Source: Verrucomicrobiia bacterium | GTDB lineage: Bacteria > Zixibacteria > MSB-5A5 > DSPP01 | Assembly: GCA_035574275.1 (NCBI GenBank) | Contig: DATLYY010000022.1 | Coordinates: forward strand, 1-64,000 | Direction: 5' to 3' | Length of the DNA stretch: 64,000 nucleotides | Shown here: one piece after another, positions 34,369-42,458 of the stretch | Numbering within the stretch: the stretch's first letter is position 1 | Layout: the number at the start of each line of letters is the position of its first letter | Notes under the pieces: model-generated | Told to the model about the DNA's origin: nothing | Databases searched by the model: none | What the model saw: only the letters and a program-made list of their open reading frames with translations | Translations under genes and position numbers: made by a program

Positions 34369-34985
34369 TAACGGATGTTGGCAGGGTCGTTTTGGTTTCA
34401 CCGAGGAAGGAAGGGAAGGAATTGTTGATTAAGGCGCCCAAAACAGTCAGGGAATTGAAGAAGGGGGATTCGGTTTCCATCAATGGCACCTGCCAGACCG
34501 TTATTTCGAAAAACGGGGCCAAGTTTGCCGTTCTGGCGATACCGGAAACGCTCGCACGGACAAATTTTGATAGAATTCAAACCGGCGGATGGGTTAATCT
34601 TGAATTGCCCCTCAAACTTTCCGACCGGTTGGGGGGACACTTCGTCACCGGACATATCGATACCAAGACACAACTGTTGGAAATCTCCAAAGAAAAGGGC
34701 GGGATGGAATGGTGGGTAGAACTGCCTCGGAAATTTGCCGGGCTCGTCATAGAGAAAGGTTCAATCGCCTTGGATGGCGTTTCGCTGACCATCGCCGGAT
34801 TAAAACCAGAGCGATTCAAGGTGGCTTTGATTCCCCATACGTTAAAAGTCACCACGTTGGGAAAAAGAAAAGTGGGGGATTTTTTGAATGTGGAATTCGA
34901 CCTTTTGGGGAAATATGTGCAACAGCTTGTCGGCGGCGGGAGGCGTTTGTCACGGCAGGGGAAAAGAGGCAAGAATGAAGTTTAA
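34353..34985 (+). CDS. ribE: Riboflavin synthase, alpha chain
   Basis: Dismutates two lumazine molecules to riboflavin. The N-terminal MFTGLVTDVGRV is diagnostic. Two lumazine-binding repeats are present, with the second at about 100-190 (GGHFVTGHIDTKTQL, KGSIALDGVSLTIAG). 210 residues. It overlaps ribD upstream and ribBA downstream (11 bases), so the four rib genes are translationally coupled. Confidence 0.95.
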   Translation: MFTGLVTDVGRVVLVSPRKEGKELLIKAPKTVRELKKGDSVSINGTCQTVISKNGAKFAVLAIPETLARTNFDRIQTGGWVNLELPLKLSDRLGGHFVTGHIDTKTQLLEISKEKGGMEWWVELPRKFAGLVIEKGSIALDGVSLTIAGLKPERFKVALIPHTLKVTTLGKRKVGDFLNVEFDLLGKYVQQLVGGGRRLSRQGKRGKNEV

Positions 34986-36180
34986 CAGCATACCGGAAGC
35001 GATCGAGGATTTAAAAGCCGGGCGGATTATTATCGTCACGGATGACGAGGGACGGGAGGACGAGGGGGATTTGGTTTTTTCCGCGGAGGCCGCCGACTGG
35101 CAAAAGGTGGAGTTCGTGGTGCGGAATGGCGGCGGGCTGGTATGCGTTTCGATGCCGAAGGAGCGCTTACATCAGTTGAACCTGCCTCCTATGACTTCCG
35201 AAAATACCGCCCGGTTGGGAACCGCCTTCACCGTTTCCGTGGACGTCAAAGAGGGGACAACCACCGGCATTTCGGCGCGGGAACGGGCGGCGACCATCCG
35301 TGCTTTGGTCAACCCGGATACCAAGCCGGATGATTTGGCGCGGCCGGGCCACGTTTTTCCGATTTGCGCCGAAGAAGGGGGTGTTTTGTCCCGCCCGGGG
35401 CATACCGAAGCGGGGGTGGATTTGTGTCGGCTGGCGGGGCTTTATCCCGCGGCCGTGCTGTGCGAAGTCACCGATACGAAAGGGGGGATGGCGCGCGGAC
35501 AGAAGCTTTTTGATTTCGCCAAGAAATGGAAATTGAAAATCGTCACGATCCACGATTTGATCCGCCACCGGCTGGCCACGGAAAAACTGGTCGATAGACA
35601 GGCGACGGTTGCCTTTCCAACCCGCTTCGGAAATTTCACTCTTTATCTGTATTGGTCGGAAGTCGATAGAAAACATCATCTTGTCTTGGAGAAGGGAAAA
35701 GTGGCCGGCCGCAAGGAAGTTTTGGTGCGGGTTCATTCCCAATGCACGACGGGGGATTTGTTTGGATCTTTGCGCTGCGATTGCGGGGAGCAACTCGCTT
35801 GGTCGCTCAAAGCAATGGAGAAGGCTGGAGAAGGACTTTTTATTTATTTGTTGCAGGAGGGACGCGGGATCGGGCTGGCAAACAAAATTTTGGCGTATAA
35901 ACTGCAGGACGAGGGGAAAGACACGGTAGAGGCGAACTTGGAGCTGGGTTTTCAAGCGGATATGCGCAGCTACGGAACGGCGGCGCAGATTTTGAAGGAT
36001 TTCGGCCTTTCTGAAATCCAGTTGATTACCAACAACCCCAAAAAGATTCAGGAATTGGAGGAATTGGACATTCGTGTGAAAAAACGGGTGCATGCCAAGA
36101 TTGCTCCCACGGAGCACAATTTATCCTACCTCAAGACCAAGCAGGCGAAGCTGGGGCATCTTTTGGATTCGCTTTTCTAA
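34975..36180 (+). CDS. ribBA: Bifunctional DHBP synthase / GTP cyclohydrolase II
   Basis: Both ends of the pathway input in one protein of 401 residues. The RibB half has DDEGREDEGDLVF and HVFPICAEEGGVLSRPGHTE. The RibA half has the zinc-binding HSQCTTGDLFGSLRCDCGEQ, then LQEGRGIGL and RSYGTAAQILKDFGL. The start ATG 34975 (MKFNSIPEAIEDL) follows GAGGC; a longer frame to 34888 is rejected. Confidence 0.96.
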   Translation: MKFNSIPEAIEDLKAGRIIIVTDDEGREDEGDLVFSAEAADWQKVEFVVRNGGGLVCVSMPKERLHQLNLPPMTSENTARLGTAFTVSVDVKEGTTTGISARERAATIRALVNPDTKPDDLARPGHVFPICAEEGGVLSRPGHTEAGVDLCRLAGLYPAAVLCEVTDTKGGMARGQKLFDFAKKWKLKIVTIHDLIRHRLATEKLVDRQATVAFPTRFGNFTLYLYWSEVDRKHHLVLEKGKVAGRKEVLVRVHSQCTTGDLFGSLRCDCGEQLAWSLKAMEKAGEGLFIYLLQEGRGIGLANKILAYKLQDEGKDTVEANLELGFQADMRSYGTAAQILKDFGLSEIQLITNNPKKIQELEELDIRVKKRVHAKIAPTEHNLSYLKTKQAKLGHLLDSLF

Positions 36181-36181
36181 A

Positions 36182-36664
36182 ATGGGTCGTCTCAAATCGA
36201 CAAAAAAAATTGTCGTTCCAGGGCTGGCCGTTGCCGGAAAGAAATTCGCCTTGGTGGTCAGCCGGTACAATTCTGAAGTCACCGAAGCGCTTTTGGCTGA
36301 CGCAAGGGAGTGTTTTGAACGGCACGGCGTAACGGAGGAGGGAGTCGACATCGTCTATGTGCCGGGATGTCTGGAGATTCCGACGGTGTGCGCGAAGCTG
36401 GCGGAGTCGAAAAAATATGCCGCGCTCGTTGCGCTCGGGGCGGTGATTCGGGGGGAAACCCATCATTTTGAAGTGGTGGCGAACCATTCGACAAGGGCCT
36501 TGGTAGAACTTTCGATGAAGTACAAAATTCCTGTCGCCTGCGGCATTTTGACCGTGGATAATTTGCGCCAGGCCAAGGCACGGGCCGGAGGCAAGGAGGG
36601 GAACAAGGGGTGGGAGGCGGCCAAGACCGCTCTGCAGATGGCGGATTTAATGGAGAAGCTATGA
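36182..36664 (+). CDS. ribH: 6,7-dimethyl-8-ribityllumazine synthase
   Basis: Condenses DHBP and the RibD product into lumazine. Visible are FALVVSRYNSEVTEALLADA, YVPGCLEIPTVCAKLA and ALGAVIRGETHHFEVVAN with the active-site histidine pair. 160 residues; the ATG at 36182 is one base after the ribBA stop. The N-terminal extension rich in lysine is slightly longer than usual. Confidence 0.95.
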   Translation: MGRLKSTKKIVVPGLAVAGKKFALVVSRYNSEVTEALLADARECFERHGVTEEGVDIVYVPGCLEIPTVCAKLAESKKYAALVALGAVIRGETHHFEVVANHSTRALVELSMKYKIPVACGILTVDNLRQAKARAGGKEGNKGWEAAKTALQMADLMEKL

Positions 36665-37086
36665 AGGGGCGTCACCGCGTTCGGGAGATGGTGCTATCCT
36701 GCCTGTACGCTGTGGAGACGGAAGGGGGGGAGCCCAAGGAGATTTTAAAAAGCCGGTTGGCGGATGACCATCTGGACGAGAAGGAAAAAGCGTTCGCCCG
36801 CGCACTTTTTGAAAAGACCTTTACCAGCCGCGAAAGACTGGATGCCGAAATAGAACCCAAGCTGAAGCACTGGAAGCTTTCGCGCATTGCCCTTTTGGAC
36901 CGAATCATCATGCGGATGGCCTTGGCCGAGTGGCATTTTTTCCCGGACATCCCGGAAAAGGTTTCCATCGACGAAGCCGTGGAGCTGGCCAAGAAGTTTT
37001 CCACGGCCGAAAGCGGGCATTTTGTGAACGGCATTCTGGACGCCATTTTCAAAGACCCGGATTTGCGCAACGCCAAGCTGGTTTAA
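36661..37086 (+). CDS. nusB: Transcription antitermination factor NusB
   Basis: A small helical RNA-binding factor that acts in rRNA antitermination with NusE. It starts MKGRHRVREMVLSCLYAVE and contains LDRIIMRMALAEWHFFPDIPEKVSIDEAVELAKKF-type sequence (LLDRIIMRMALAEW, VSIDEAVELAKKFS). 141 residues. It overlaps ribH by four bases, a common ribH-nusB arrangement, so NusB synthesis here would also be under FMN riboswitch control. Confidence 0.95.
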   Translation: MKGRHRVREMVLSCLYAVETEGGEPKEILKSRLADDHLDEKEKAFARALFEKTFTSRERLDAEIEPKLKHWKLSRIALLDRIIMRMALAEWHFFPDIPEKVSIDEAVELAKKFSTAESGHFVNGILDAIFKDPDLRNAKLV

Positions 37087-37114
37087 GCTTAAATTTCAAG
37101 AACAAAAGCTTTTC

Positions 37115-37143
37115 TTGACCGTTTCCTCTTTGGCCGGTAACTT
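37115..37143 (+). promoter_or_regulatory. Possible promoter of the ABC transporter genes
   Basis: TTGACC (37115-37120), a 17-nt spacer, TAACTT (37138-37143), a weak match. The ribosome site AGGAAGAG (37161-37168) and TTG start (37173) follow. Confidence 0.4.
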
Positions 37144-37172
37144 GGGCCGGGAAAAATGCGAGGAAGAGTTTT

Positions 37173-37871
37173 TTGCTTTTGATTTTGGAATCGGGGTGGC
37201 TGGCTGGTCAGCTTAAAACCCTCTGGCAGATTCTCGTTTATTTGCTACCGGTTGTGCCGGTCACCATCGAGCTTACGCTTTTTTCCTTCGGGCTGGCCGT
37301 CCTGTTCGGAATTTTTGTCGGCATCGCCCGGATTTCGCACCATCCGATCATCGAGAAGAGCTCCAAGATTTACGTTGACGTTTTGCGAGGGGTACCGCTT
37401 TTGGTGCAGATTTTTTTCATTTACTTCGGGCTTGGAAAGGTGCTGCACCTCTCCAGCTTTGTCGCGGGAGTTTTGGCTATCGGCATCGGTTATTCGGCCT
37501 ATCTGGCGGAGACCGTTCGGGCGGGCATCCAGTCCATCCCCAAGGGGCAATACGAGGCGGCGCTTTCGCTCGGGATGAGCCGCGCGCAGATGATGCGTTA
37601 TGTTATTCTGCCCCAATCGCTGCGACTGGTGGTGCCGCCGATGGCCAACGATTTTATCGCCTGTTTGAAGGACACCTCACTCGTCTCGGTCATCGGGATG
37701 CGGGAGCTGACCCGTGCGGGGCGGGAATTTTATTCCCAATATTTCGTTGATTTTCAAACCTGGCTGGTGGTGGGGCTTTTGTATCTGGCGATGACTGTGG
37801 GGCTTTCACGTCTCGTTGTCTGGCTGGAGAAAAAATTCAAGGTGCACGGACTGGGGGAGCGGGGCGCGTGA
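37173..37871 (+). CDS. Polar amino-acid ABC transporter permease
   Basis: An inner-membrane permease of 232 residues with about five helices. It has the HisM/GlnP-type motif [43 protein letters not shown] ([20 protein letters not shown] marks the EAA loop). [15 protein letters not shown] and [15 protein letters not shown] near the N-terminus are typical. The start is TTG, 5 nt after AGGAAGAG. Only one permease gene is present, so it probably homodimerises. Confidence 0.92.
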   Translation: MLLILESGWLAGQLKTLWQILVYLLPVVPVTIELTLFSFGLAVLFGIFVGIARISHHPIIEKSSKIYVDVLRGVPLLVQIFFIYFGLGKVLHLSSFVAGVLAIGIGYSAYLAETVRAGIQSIPKGQYEAALSLGMSRAQMMRYVILPQSLRLVVPPMANDFIACLKDTSLVSVIGMRELTRAGREFYSQYFVDFQTWLVVGLLYLAMTVGLSRLVVWLEKKFKVHGLGERGA

Positions 37872-38593
37872 TTATCCAAATTTCCAATCTGGTAAAACGC
37901 TTTGGCAAGCACACGGTTTTAGATGGCGTTTCCCTTTTCGTCGCGGCGGGTGAGGTACTGGTGATTTTCGGCCCGTCCGGTTCGGGTAAATCGACCCTTT
38001 TACGCTGCATCAACGGGTTGGAGCGGGCGGATGGCGGAAAAATCGAAGTGGACGGCATCGAATTGGATCATCACAAGGAGCATATCCGGAAGGTGCGGGC
38101 GGAGTGCGGAATGGTTTTTCAGCAGTTCAATCTTTTTCCGCACCTATCGGTTCTGGAAAACATCTGTCTGCCCCAGCGGGTGGTGCGGGGCAGAAAGGCG
38201 GATGAGTCCGAAGCCGTCGCCCAAAAACTTTTGGAGCAGGTCGGGCTTTTGGAAAAGAAAGACGCCTTTCCGGCCCAGCTTTCCGGCGGGCAGCAGCAGC
38301 GGGTTGCCATCGCCCGGGCTTTGGGGATGAACCCCAAGATTATGCTTTTTGACGAGCCGACTTCGGCTTTGGATCCGGAAATGATTGGAGAAGTTTTGGA
38401 CGTGATGAAAAAGCTGGCGAAGGAAGGGATGACGATGCTCGTTGTTTCACATGAAATCGGTTTTGCCCGGGAGGTGGCTCACCGGATGGTTTTTCTGGAC
38501 GAAGGAAAAATCATCGAAGAAGGCCGGCCACAGGAGATTTTAAACAGCCAGAAAAACAAAAGAACGGCGGAATTTTTGGGGAAAGTGCTTTAA
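37868..38593 (+). CDS. Polar amino-acid ABC transporter ATPase
   Basis: A 241-residue GlnQ/HisP-type ATPase. Walker [12 protein letters not shown]-loop [16 protein letters not shown], signature [15 protein letters not shown] and Walker [21 protein letters not shown] are complete. The start is GTG, overlapping the permease stop by four bases. No periplasmic binding protein is encoded beside it, so the specificity component must be elsewhere. Confidence 0.94.
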   Translation: MIIQISNLVKRFGKHTVLDGVSLFVAAGEVLVIFGPSGSGKSTLLRCINGLERADGGKIEVDGIELDHHKEHIRKVRAECGMVFQQFNLFPHLSVLENICLPQRVVRGRKADESEAVAQKLLEQVGLLEKKDAFPAQLSGGQQQRVAIARALGMNPKIMLFDEPTSALDPEMIGEVLDVMKKLAKEGMTMLVVSHEIGFAREVAHRMVFLDEGKIIEEGRPQEILNSQKNKRTAEFLGKVL

Positions 38594-38849
38594 AAGAAAG
38601 AAACCTGAAGGTTACCTTCCCAAAAATAAGGTTTTCTCTTTGACAGTTCGTCCCAAAAAAGTTAATTTTCGGCCATGCAAGGGTCGTTGCGCAAAATGCT
38701 TTTGTGCATCTGGCTGAAGTGCCAGACCTGATATTCCTCCTCCGTGTCAGGGTTGGCTTCTGACACAATCATCTTTGTTCATCAAGCAAAATCAATAACC
38801 ACTCCCCATTTATCCGTAGGCGGGGAGCAAAGACAGCGAGGAGGAAAAA
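38594..38849. other. Intergenic region with a possible small minus-strand ORF
   Basis: About 256 bases between the ABC ATPase and the aminotransferase. It holds an inverted repeat TGTCAG/CTGACA (38746-38766 region) and a small minus-strand frame described separately. The aminotransferase ribosome site GAGGAGG lies at its right edge. Nothing else is recognised. Confidence 0.5.
38662..38772 (-). CDS. Possible 36-residue protein
   Basis: An ATG-to-TAA frame on the minus strand with protein-like content: a conservative start MIVSEANPDTEEEYQVWHF and an end QMHKSILRNDPCMAEN. Composition is balanced with acidic and His-rich parts. The ribosome site (AACAAAG) is poor, and no promoter is evident. It could also be the remnant of a longer gene. 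Not recognised. Confidence 0.3.
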   Translation of the reverse strand: MIVSEANPDTEEEYQVWHFSQMHKSILRNDPCMAEN

Positions 38850-40190
38850 ATGTTTGTACAACCAAAAATTAAAACCCGGCTGCCGGGAGCCAAGTCGAAA
38901 CGAATTATCAAACAGGACGAAACGTACGTTTCCCCGTCCTACACCCGCACCCATCCGGTGGTCATTGACAAAGGAGAGGGAGCGATGCTTTGGGATGTGG
39001 ACGGCAACCGATTTCTGGATTTTCATTCCGGCATCGGAGTGACTTCCACCGGCAACGTGCATCCGCGCGTAGTGAATGCTGCTGTCCGGCAGATGAAACG
39101 CGCGATGCACGTCGCCACGGCCGATTTTTACCACCAGCCGGTGGCGGATTTGGCCAAAAAGATAACCTCTGTGGCGCCGATGAAAGGGCCGAAGCGGGTT
39201 TTCTTCACCAATTCCGGCACGGAAGCGGTGGAGGCGGCCTTTAAGCTGGCGCGCTACACCCGCAGGCGGCCGCGGACGATCGCCTTCATCAACGCTTTTC
39301 ACGGAAGGACGATGGGGGCACTTTCACTGACCTGCAGCAAGCAGACCCAGCGAAAACGGTTCGCCCCCTTGGTTCCAGAAGTGACTCACGTTCCATACGC
39401 CTATTGTTACCGCTGTCCCTACAACTTGAGTTTTCCTTCCTGCAACTATCACTGCGTGCAGGTTATCGAGGATGTTTACTTGAACAAGGTAGCGCCGGCG
39501 GATGAAGTGGCGGCCTTGATTGTAGAGCCGATTCAGGGGGAGGGGGGGTACGTCGTACCGCCTCCCGATTATCACACGCGGCTGAAAAAGATGTGCGAAA
39601 AAAACGATATTCTTTTTATCGCCGATGAAGTGCAATCCGGGATGGGAAAAACCGGCAAAATGTTTGCCATCGAGCACTGGGGGGTTGCTCCGGACATCAT
39701 TTCCACGGCCAAGGCCTTGGGCTCCGGGCTTCCCATTGGAGCCGCGATTGCCTCCGCCAAACTGATGAGTTGGGATCGGGGGGCCCATTCCACCACGTTT
39801 GGCGGCAATCCGGTCGCCTGCGCGGCAGCTTTGGAAACAATCAAACTCCTCGAAGGTGGGCTGATGAAAAATGCGGAGCGGGTGGGAAAGGTGATGATGG
39901 AGGAGCTGGTCCGTATGATGCACCGGCATGACATCATCGGGGACGTGCGGGGGAAGGGGCTGATGCTTGGGGCGGAAATTGTCCGGGACAAAAAGTCCAA
40001 AAAACCGGCGCCGGACTGGGCGGATGACATTATGATGGATGCGTTTCGCCGGGGACTGATGTTTTTGACCTGTGGCCCAAACACGCTACGCATCGTGCCC
40101 CCGCTGATAATTTCCGAGGAACAGGCGATGGCCGGGCTGGCCATTTTGGACAAAAGCATCACCGCAATAGAGTCCCAAAAGAAAAAGTAA
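38850..40190 (+). CDS. Class III (GABA/ornithine-type) aminotransferase or racemase
   Basis: A PLP enzyme of 446 residues. It has NSGTEAVEAAFKLAR, FHGRTMGALSLT, the EPIQGEGGYVVP stretch, FIADEVQSGMGKTGKMFA, and the PLP lysine in STAKALGSGLPIGA. An unusual cysteine cluster occurs at C186, C189, C198 and C202 (CYRCP...SCNYHC), as in archaeal and thermophile 4-aminobutyrate aminotransferase-like or amino-acid racemase relatives. The product could be GABA transamination, lysine/ornithine transamination or racemisation; this cannot be decided here. A GGAGG ribosome site is present. Confidence 0.85.
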   Translation: MFVQPKIKTRLPGAKSKRIIKQDETYVSPSYTRTHPVVIDKGEGAMLWDVDGNRFLDFHSGIGVTSTGNVHPRVVNAAVRQMKRAMHVATADFYHQPVADLAKKITSVAPMKGPKRVFFTNSGTEAVEAAFKLARYTRRRPRTIAFINAFHGRTMGALSLTCSKQTQRKRFAPLVPEVTHVPYAYCYRCPYNLSFPSCNYHCVQVIEDVYLNKVAPADEVAALIVEPIQGEGGYVVPPPDYHTRLKKMCEKNDILFIADEVQSGMGKTGKMFAIEHWGVAPDIISTAKALGSGLPIGAAIASAKLMSWDRGAHSTTFGGNPVACAAALETIKLLEGGLMKNAERVGKVMMEELVRMMHRHDIIGDVRGKGLMLGAEIVRDKKSKKPAPDWADDIMMDAFRRGLMFLTCGPNTLRIVPPLIISEEQAMAGLAILDKSITAIESQKKK

Positions 40191-40198
40191 CGGCCTGA

Positions 40199-41263
40199 AT
40201 GGCTAAGACGGCATCAAAAACAGCTGCCCGACGGGAAAGAAAGAAATCACCCCCCTGCGGGCATGCTCTTTTGGCGGAGGTATATCGGGGAGGCGTTGTC
40301 GAATCGAGGCATTTTGGCTCGGTGGCCGTTGTCGACGAGAACGGAAAACTGCGCTATGCCGCCGGAAATCCGCAACTCACCACTTTCTTCCGCTCCGCCT
40401 CCAAGCCGTTCCAGGTTTTGGCGCTGATTGAAGAGGGAGGGGTTGAGCGCTACGGTTTAACGCCGGAGGAGATTGCCATCATGGCGGGGTCGCATTCCGG
40501 CCAGCCGGAGCATGTCGAGGTCATTGACCAAATTTTGGCGAAAGTCGGGATAAGCGAGCCGGATTTACAATGCGGTGTCCAGACACCGCTCTATTTCAGT
40601 TCGCAGAACAGAACTCCGGAAGCGGGTCAGCCATTTGACCAGCGGCATCACAACTGCTCTGGCAAGCATTCGGGAATGATAGCCCTGGCAAAAATTCTTG
40701 GCGAGGATGTTTCCAACTATCTTAATCCCAAAGGCAAGACCCAGCGGCGGATAATGGAAGGGGTGGCGGCGGCGTGCCAGTTCCCCGCCCCACAAATGGC
40801 AGTTTCCACGGACGGTTGTTCGGCCCCCAACCCGGCTGTACCACTTTACCATATGGCATGGGGTTTTGCGCGATTGGCCTCCGCATCCCGACTCAAGGGA
40901 GCTTTTAGCCGGGCGCTGCAAAAAGTGCTGGAGGCGATGCAGCGTTACCCGCTCATGGTTTCGGGAGAAAAAAGGCTGGATTATCTTCTTGCGAAAACCT
41001 TCAATGGCAAGATTGTTGCCAAGGCGGGAGCCGAGGCGGTCGAATGTCTTGGATTGACGGACAGGGGGTGGGGCGTGGCTGTCAAAATTGACGATGGATC
41101 GCAACGAGGAATGGCGCCCGTGGTTTTTTCTGTTTTGAATCAATTGGGATACCGGTTTAATAAAAAAGGGTTGGAGGACTACATTTCCATTCCGCTCAAG
41201 AATTACCGGCAGACCTTGATTGGAAAAATAGAGGCGGCGGTCGAACTTAGCAAAGCAAAATGA
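40199..41263 (+). CDS. L-asparaginase II family protein
   Basis: A 354-residue member of the thermolabile asparaginase II family (Rhizobium-type, PF06089). It has GNPQLTTFFRSASKPFQ, IMAGSHSGQPEHV, the FDQRHHNCSGKHSGMIAL block and VSTDGCSAPNPAVPL, all conserved. Its N-terminal 20 residues are lysine-rich. The ATG lies nine bases after the aminotransferase gene, and the DUF554 gene overlaps its stop by four bases, so the three may form an amino-acid operon. Confidence 0.9.
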   Translation: MAKTASKTAARRERKKSPPCGHALLAEVYRGGVVESRHFGSVAVVDENGKLRYAAGNPQLTTFFRSASKPFQVLALIEEGGVERYGLTPEEIAIMAGSHSGQPEHVEVIDQILAKVGISEPDLQCGVQTPLYFSSQNRTPEAGQPFDQRHHNCSGKHSGMIALAKILGEDVSNYLNPKGKTQRRIMEGVAAACQFPAPQMAVSTDGCSAPNPAVPLYHMAWGFARLASASRLKGAFSRALQKVLEAMQRYPLMVSGEKRLDYLLAKTFNGKIVAKAGAEAVECLGLTDRGWGVAVKIDDGSQRGMAPVVFSVLNQLGYRFNKKGLEDYISIPLKNYRQTLIGKIEAAVELSKAK

Positions 41264-41943
41264 AAGGGACACTCGTAAACACGGCAACCGTGCTTATCGG
41301 GGCCGCCATCGGGTATTTTGCCGGGGCGCGACTGCCGGAGCGGATTCGGACCATTTTAATGCAGGGGCTGGGGCTGGTCACTTTAGTTTTGGGGGTGCGG
41401 ATGATTTTGGCCGCCGAGGGCTCTAATGCCGTGATAAAAGTGGCCGGCGCGTTGCTTCTGGGCGGAATCGCCGGGGAACTTTTGAAAATCGAGCAGGGGC
41501 TGGAGAAAGTTGGGGACTATCTTAAAAATAAGATGCAATCCGAGTCCGCCACCTTCGTTTTGGGTTTCGTTTCCGCCTCACTCCTTTTTTGCGTGGGGCC
41601 GATGACCATTGTCGGTTCCATCGAAGACGGGGTGCGGGGGGACGCCTCGATTCTCTACACCAAATCGATTATGGATGGGGTGGCGGCGGTAGCCCTCGCG
41701 TCCAGTTTGGGGGTGGGAGTGTTCTTTTCGGCCTTGACTGTTTTGATTATCCAAGGCGGGCTGACCCTTTTAGGTGCGCAGCTTTCCGTCTTGTCCGGGT
41801 CAGCGGTTATCAACAACCTGACTTCCACCGGGGGAGCGATGATTCTGGGAATTTCGTTCAAGCTTTTGAACATTGCTGCCGTGCGGGTGGGGAATTTTCT
41901 GCCGGCTCTGGTTCTGGTCGTTTTGTTCTCGCTGTGGTTTTAA
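41260..41943 (+). CDS. DUF554 family membrane protein
   Basis: A 227-residue membrane protein with about six helices. The start MKGTLVNTATVLIGAAIGYFAG and the block FVSASLLFCVGPMTIVGSIEDGVRGD are typical of DUF554 (YdfK-like) proteins, sometimes proposed as transporters. It overlaps the asparaginase gene by ATGA. Function is not established. Confidence 0.9.
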   Translation: MKGTLVNTATVLIGAAIGYFAGARLPERIRTILMQGLGLVTLVLGVRMILAAEGSNAVIKVAGALLLGGIAGELLKIEQGLEKVGDYLKNKMQSESATFVLGFVSASLLFCVGPMTIVGSIEDGVRGDASILYTKSIMDGVAAVALASSLGVGVFFSALTVLIIQGGLTLLGAQLSVLSGSAVINNLTSTGGAMILGISFKLLNIAAVRVGNFLPALVLVVLFSLWF

Positions 41944-41944
41944 A

Positions 41945-41976
41945 GAAAGCCCCGGAGCTGTTCTTCCGGGGCTTTC
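41945..41976. terminator. Bidirectional intrinsic terminator
   Basis: A perfect 12-bp stem (41945-41956 with 41965-41976, GAAAGCCCCGGA/TCCGGGGCTTTC) with an 8-nt loop. It lies between the convergent DUF554 gene and the Cys-rich micro-ORF. T-rich sequence follows on the minus side (TTTCTTT). Confidence 0.8.
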
Positions 41977-41989
41977 CGGTCTGGTTGAT

Positions 41990-42040
41990 TTAGCAACAAG
42001 TACCGCCGCCGCAGCAGCCGGGACCGCAACAATCCTGCAT
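41990..42040 (-). CDS. Cys-rich 16-residue micropeptide (metallothionein-like)
   Basis: The frame encodes MQDCCGPGCCGGGTCC: six cysteines as three CysCys pairs in 16 residues, spaced by GPG- and GGGT-type turns. What marks it as real is the ribosome site: TAAGGAGGTGAT (42046-42057 on the minus strand), a full complement of the 16S rRNA 3' end, 9 nt from GGAGG to ATG. A strong terminator follows 14 bases after the stop, and an operator-like palindrome lies upstream. It is downstream of the arsR gene on the same strand, with 76 bases between. By analogy with smtA I infer a metal- or metalloid-binding role; this is not proven. No family known to me matches. Confidence 0.6.
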   Translation of the reverse strand: MQDCCGPGCCGGGTCC

Positions 42041-42045
42041 CTTTA

Positions 42046-42057
42046 ATCACCTCCTTA
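42046..42057 (-). promoter_or_regulatory. Perfect Shine-Dalgarno of the micro-ORF
   Basis: TAAGGAGGTGAT on the minus strand is fully complementary to the 16S rRNA 3' tail. Most genes in this window have far weaker sites, so this one marks efficient initiation at the ATG ending at 42038. Confidence 0.75.
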
Positions 42058-42078
42058 TACGTTTTACCAATGATTGTT

Positions 42079-42100
42079 ATATGCGCATATATGCATATAT
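42079..42100. promoter_or_regulatory. Palindromic ArsR-type operator before the micro-ORF
   Basis: Two overlapping perfect palindromes, ATATGCGCATAT (42079-42090) and ATATATGCATATAT (42087-42100). The segment ATATGCGCATATAT differs by one base from ATATACGCATATAT upstream of arsR (42461-42474). I infer an ArsR/SmtB-family binding site. Confidence 0.6.
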
Positions 42101-42116
42101 TATTGTAAAAAATTTT

Positions 42117-42446
42117 CTATTTATTTTTCTGCTCTACGAAATCCACCACCGGCTGGCAGCAGGCAAAGCTGGAGAAAAAGCCGACGCAGCAGGCCTTCAA
42201 GTTCGGTTCCGAGAGGCGGTAAAAGACGTTTTGGCCTTTTTTATCCGCGTCCACCAGCCCCGCGTTTTTAAGAACCGCCAGGTGGCGGGAGATGGTGGGC
42301 TGGGAAAGGTTGAAGAAGTCCACGATTTCCGTCACCGAGCGGGGTTTTCCCTCCAGCATCAGCACAATCTTTTGCCGGGTGGGGTCGGAGAGGGCCTTGA
42401 AAACCGGCGCGTAGCGCCGGGCGGTTTGTTCGGCTCTGGCTTTCAT
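42117..42446 (-). CDS. ArsR/SmtB-family metal(loid)-responsive repressor with CC pairs
   Basis: A 109-residue winged-helix repressor. The DNA-reading helix is in TEIVDFFNLSQPTISRHLAVLKNAGLV (about 39-65), and PTRQKIVLMLE and GQNVFYRLSEPNL complete the fold. The C-terminus carries two cysteine pairs, C86-C87 and C96-C97 (KACCVGFFSSFACCQPV), likely the inducer site; CC pairs of this kind bind thiophilic ions such as As(III), Cd or Cu. The start has A/T-rich palindromic DNA upstream and no strong ribosome site. It is expected to repress itself and the micro-ORF until metal binds (inference). Confidence 0.9.
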   Translation of the reverse strand: MKARAEQTARRYAPVFKALSDPTRQKIVLMLEGKPRSVTEIVDFFNLSQPTISRHLAVLKNAGLVDADKKGQNVFYRLSEPNLKACCVGFFSSFACCQPVVDFVEQKNK

Positions 42447-42458
42447 ATTCTTCGATAT

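Noticed and set aside
42046-42057. Sequence identical to the 16S rRNA 3' end (ATCACCTCCTTA on the plus strand), possible rRNA fragment
   Set aside because: Only 12 bases match and they sit at the right distance from an ATG on the opposite strand, so a perfect Shine-Dalgarno is the better reading.
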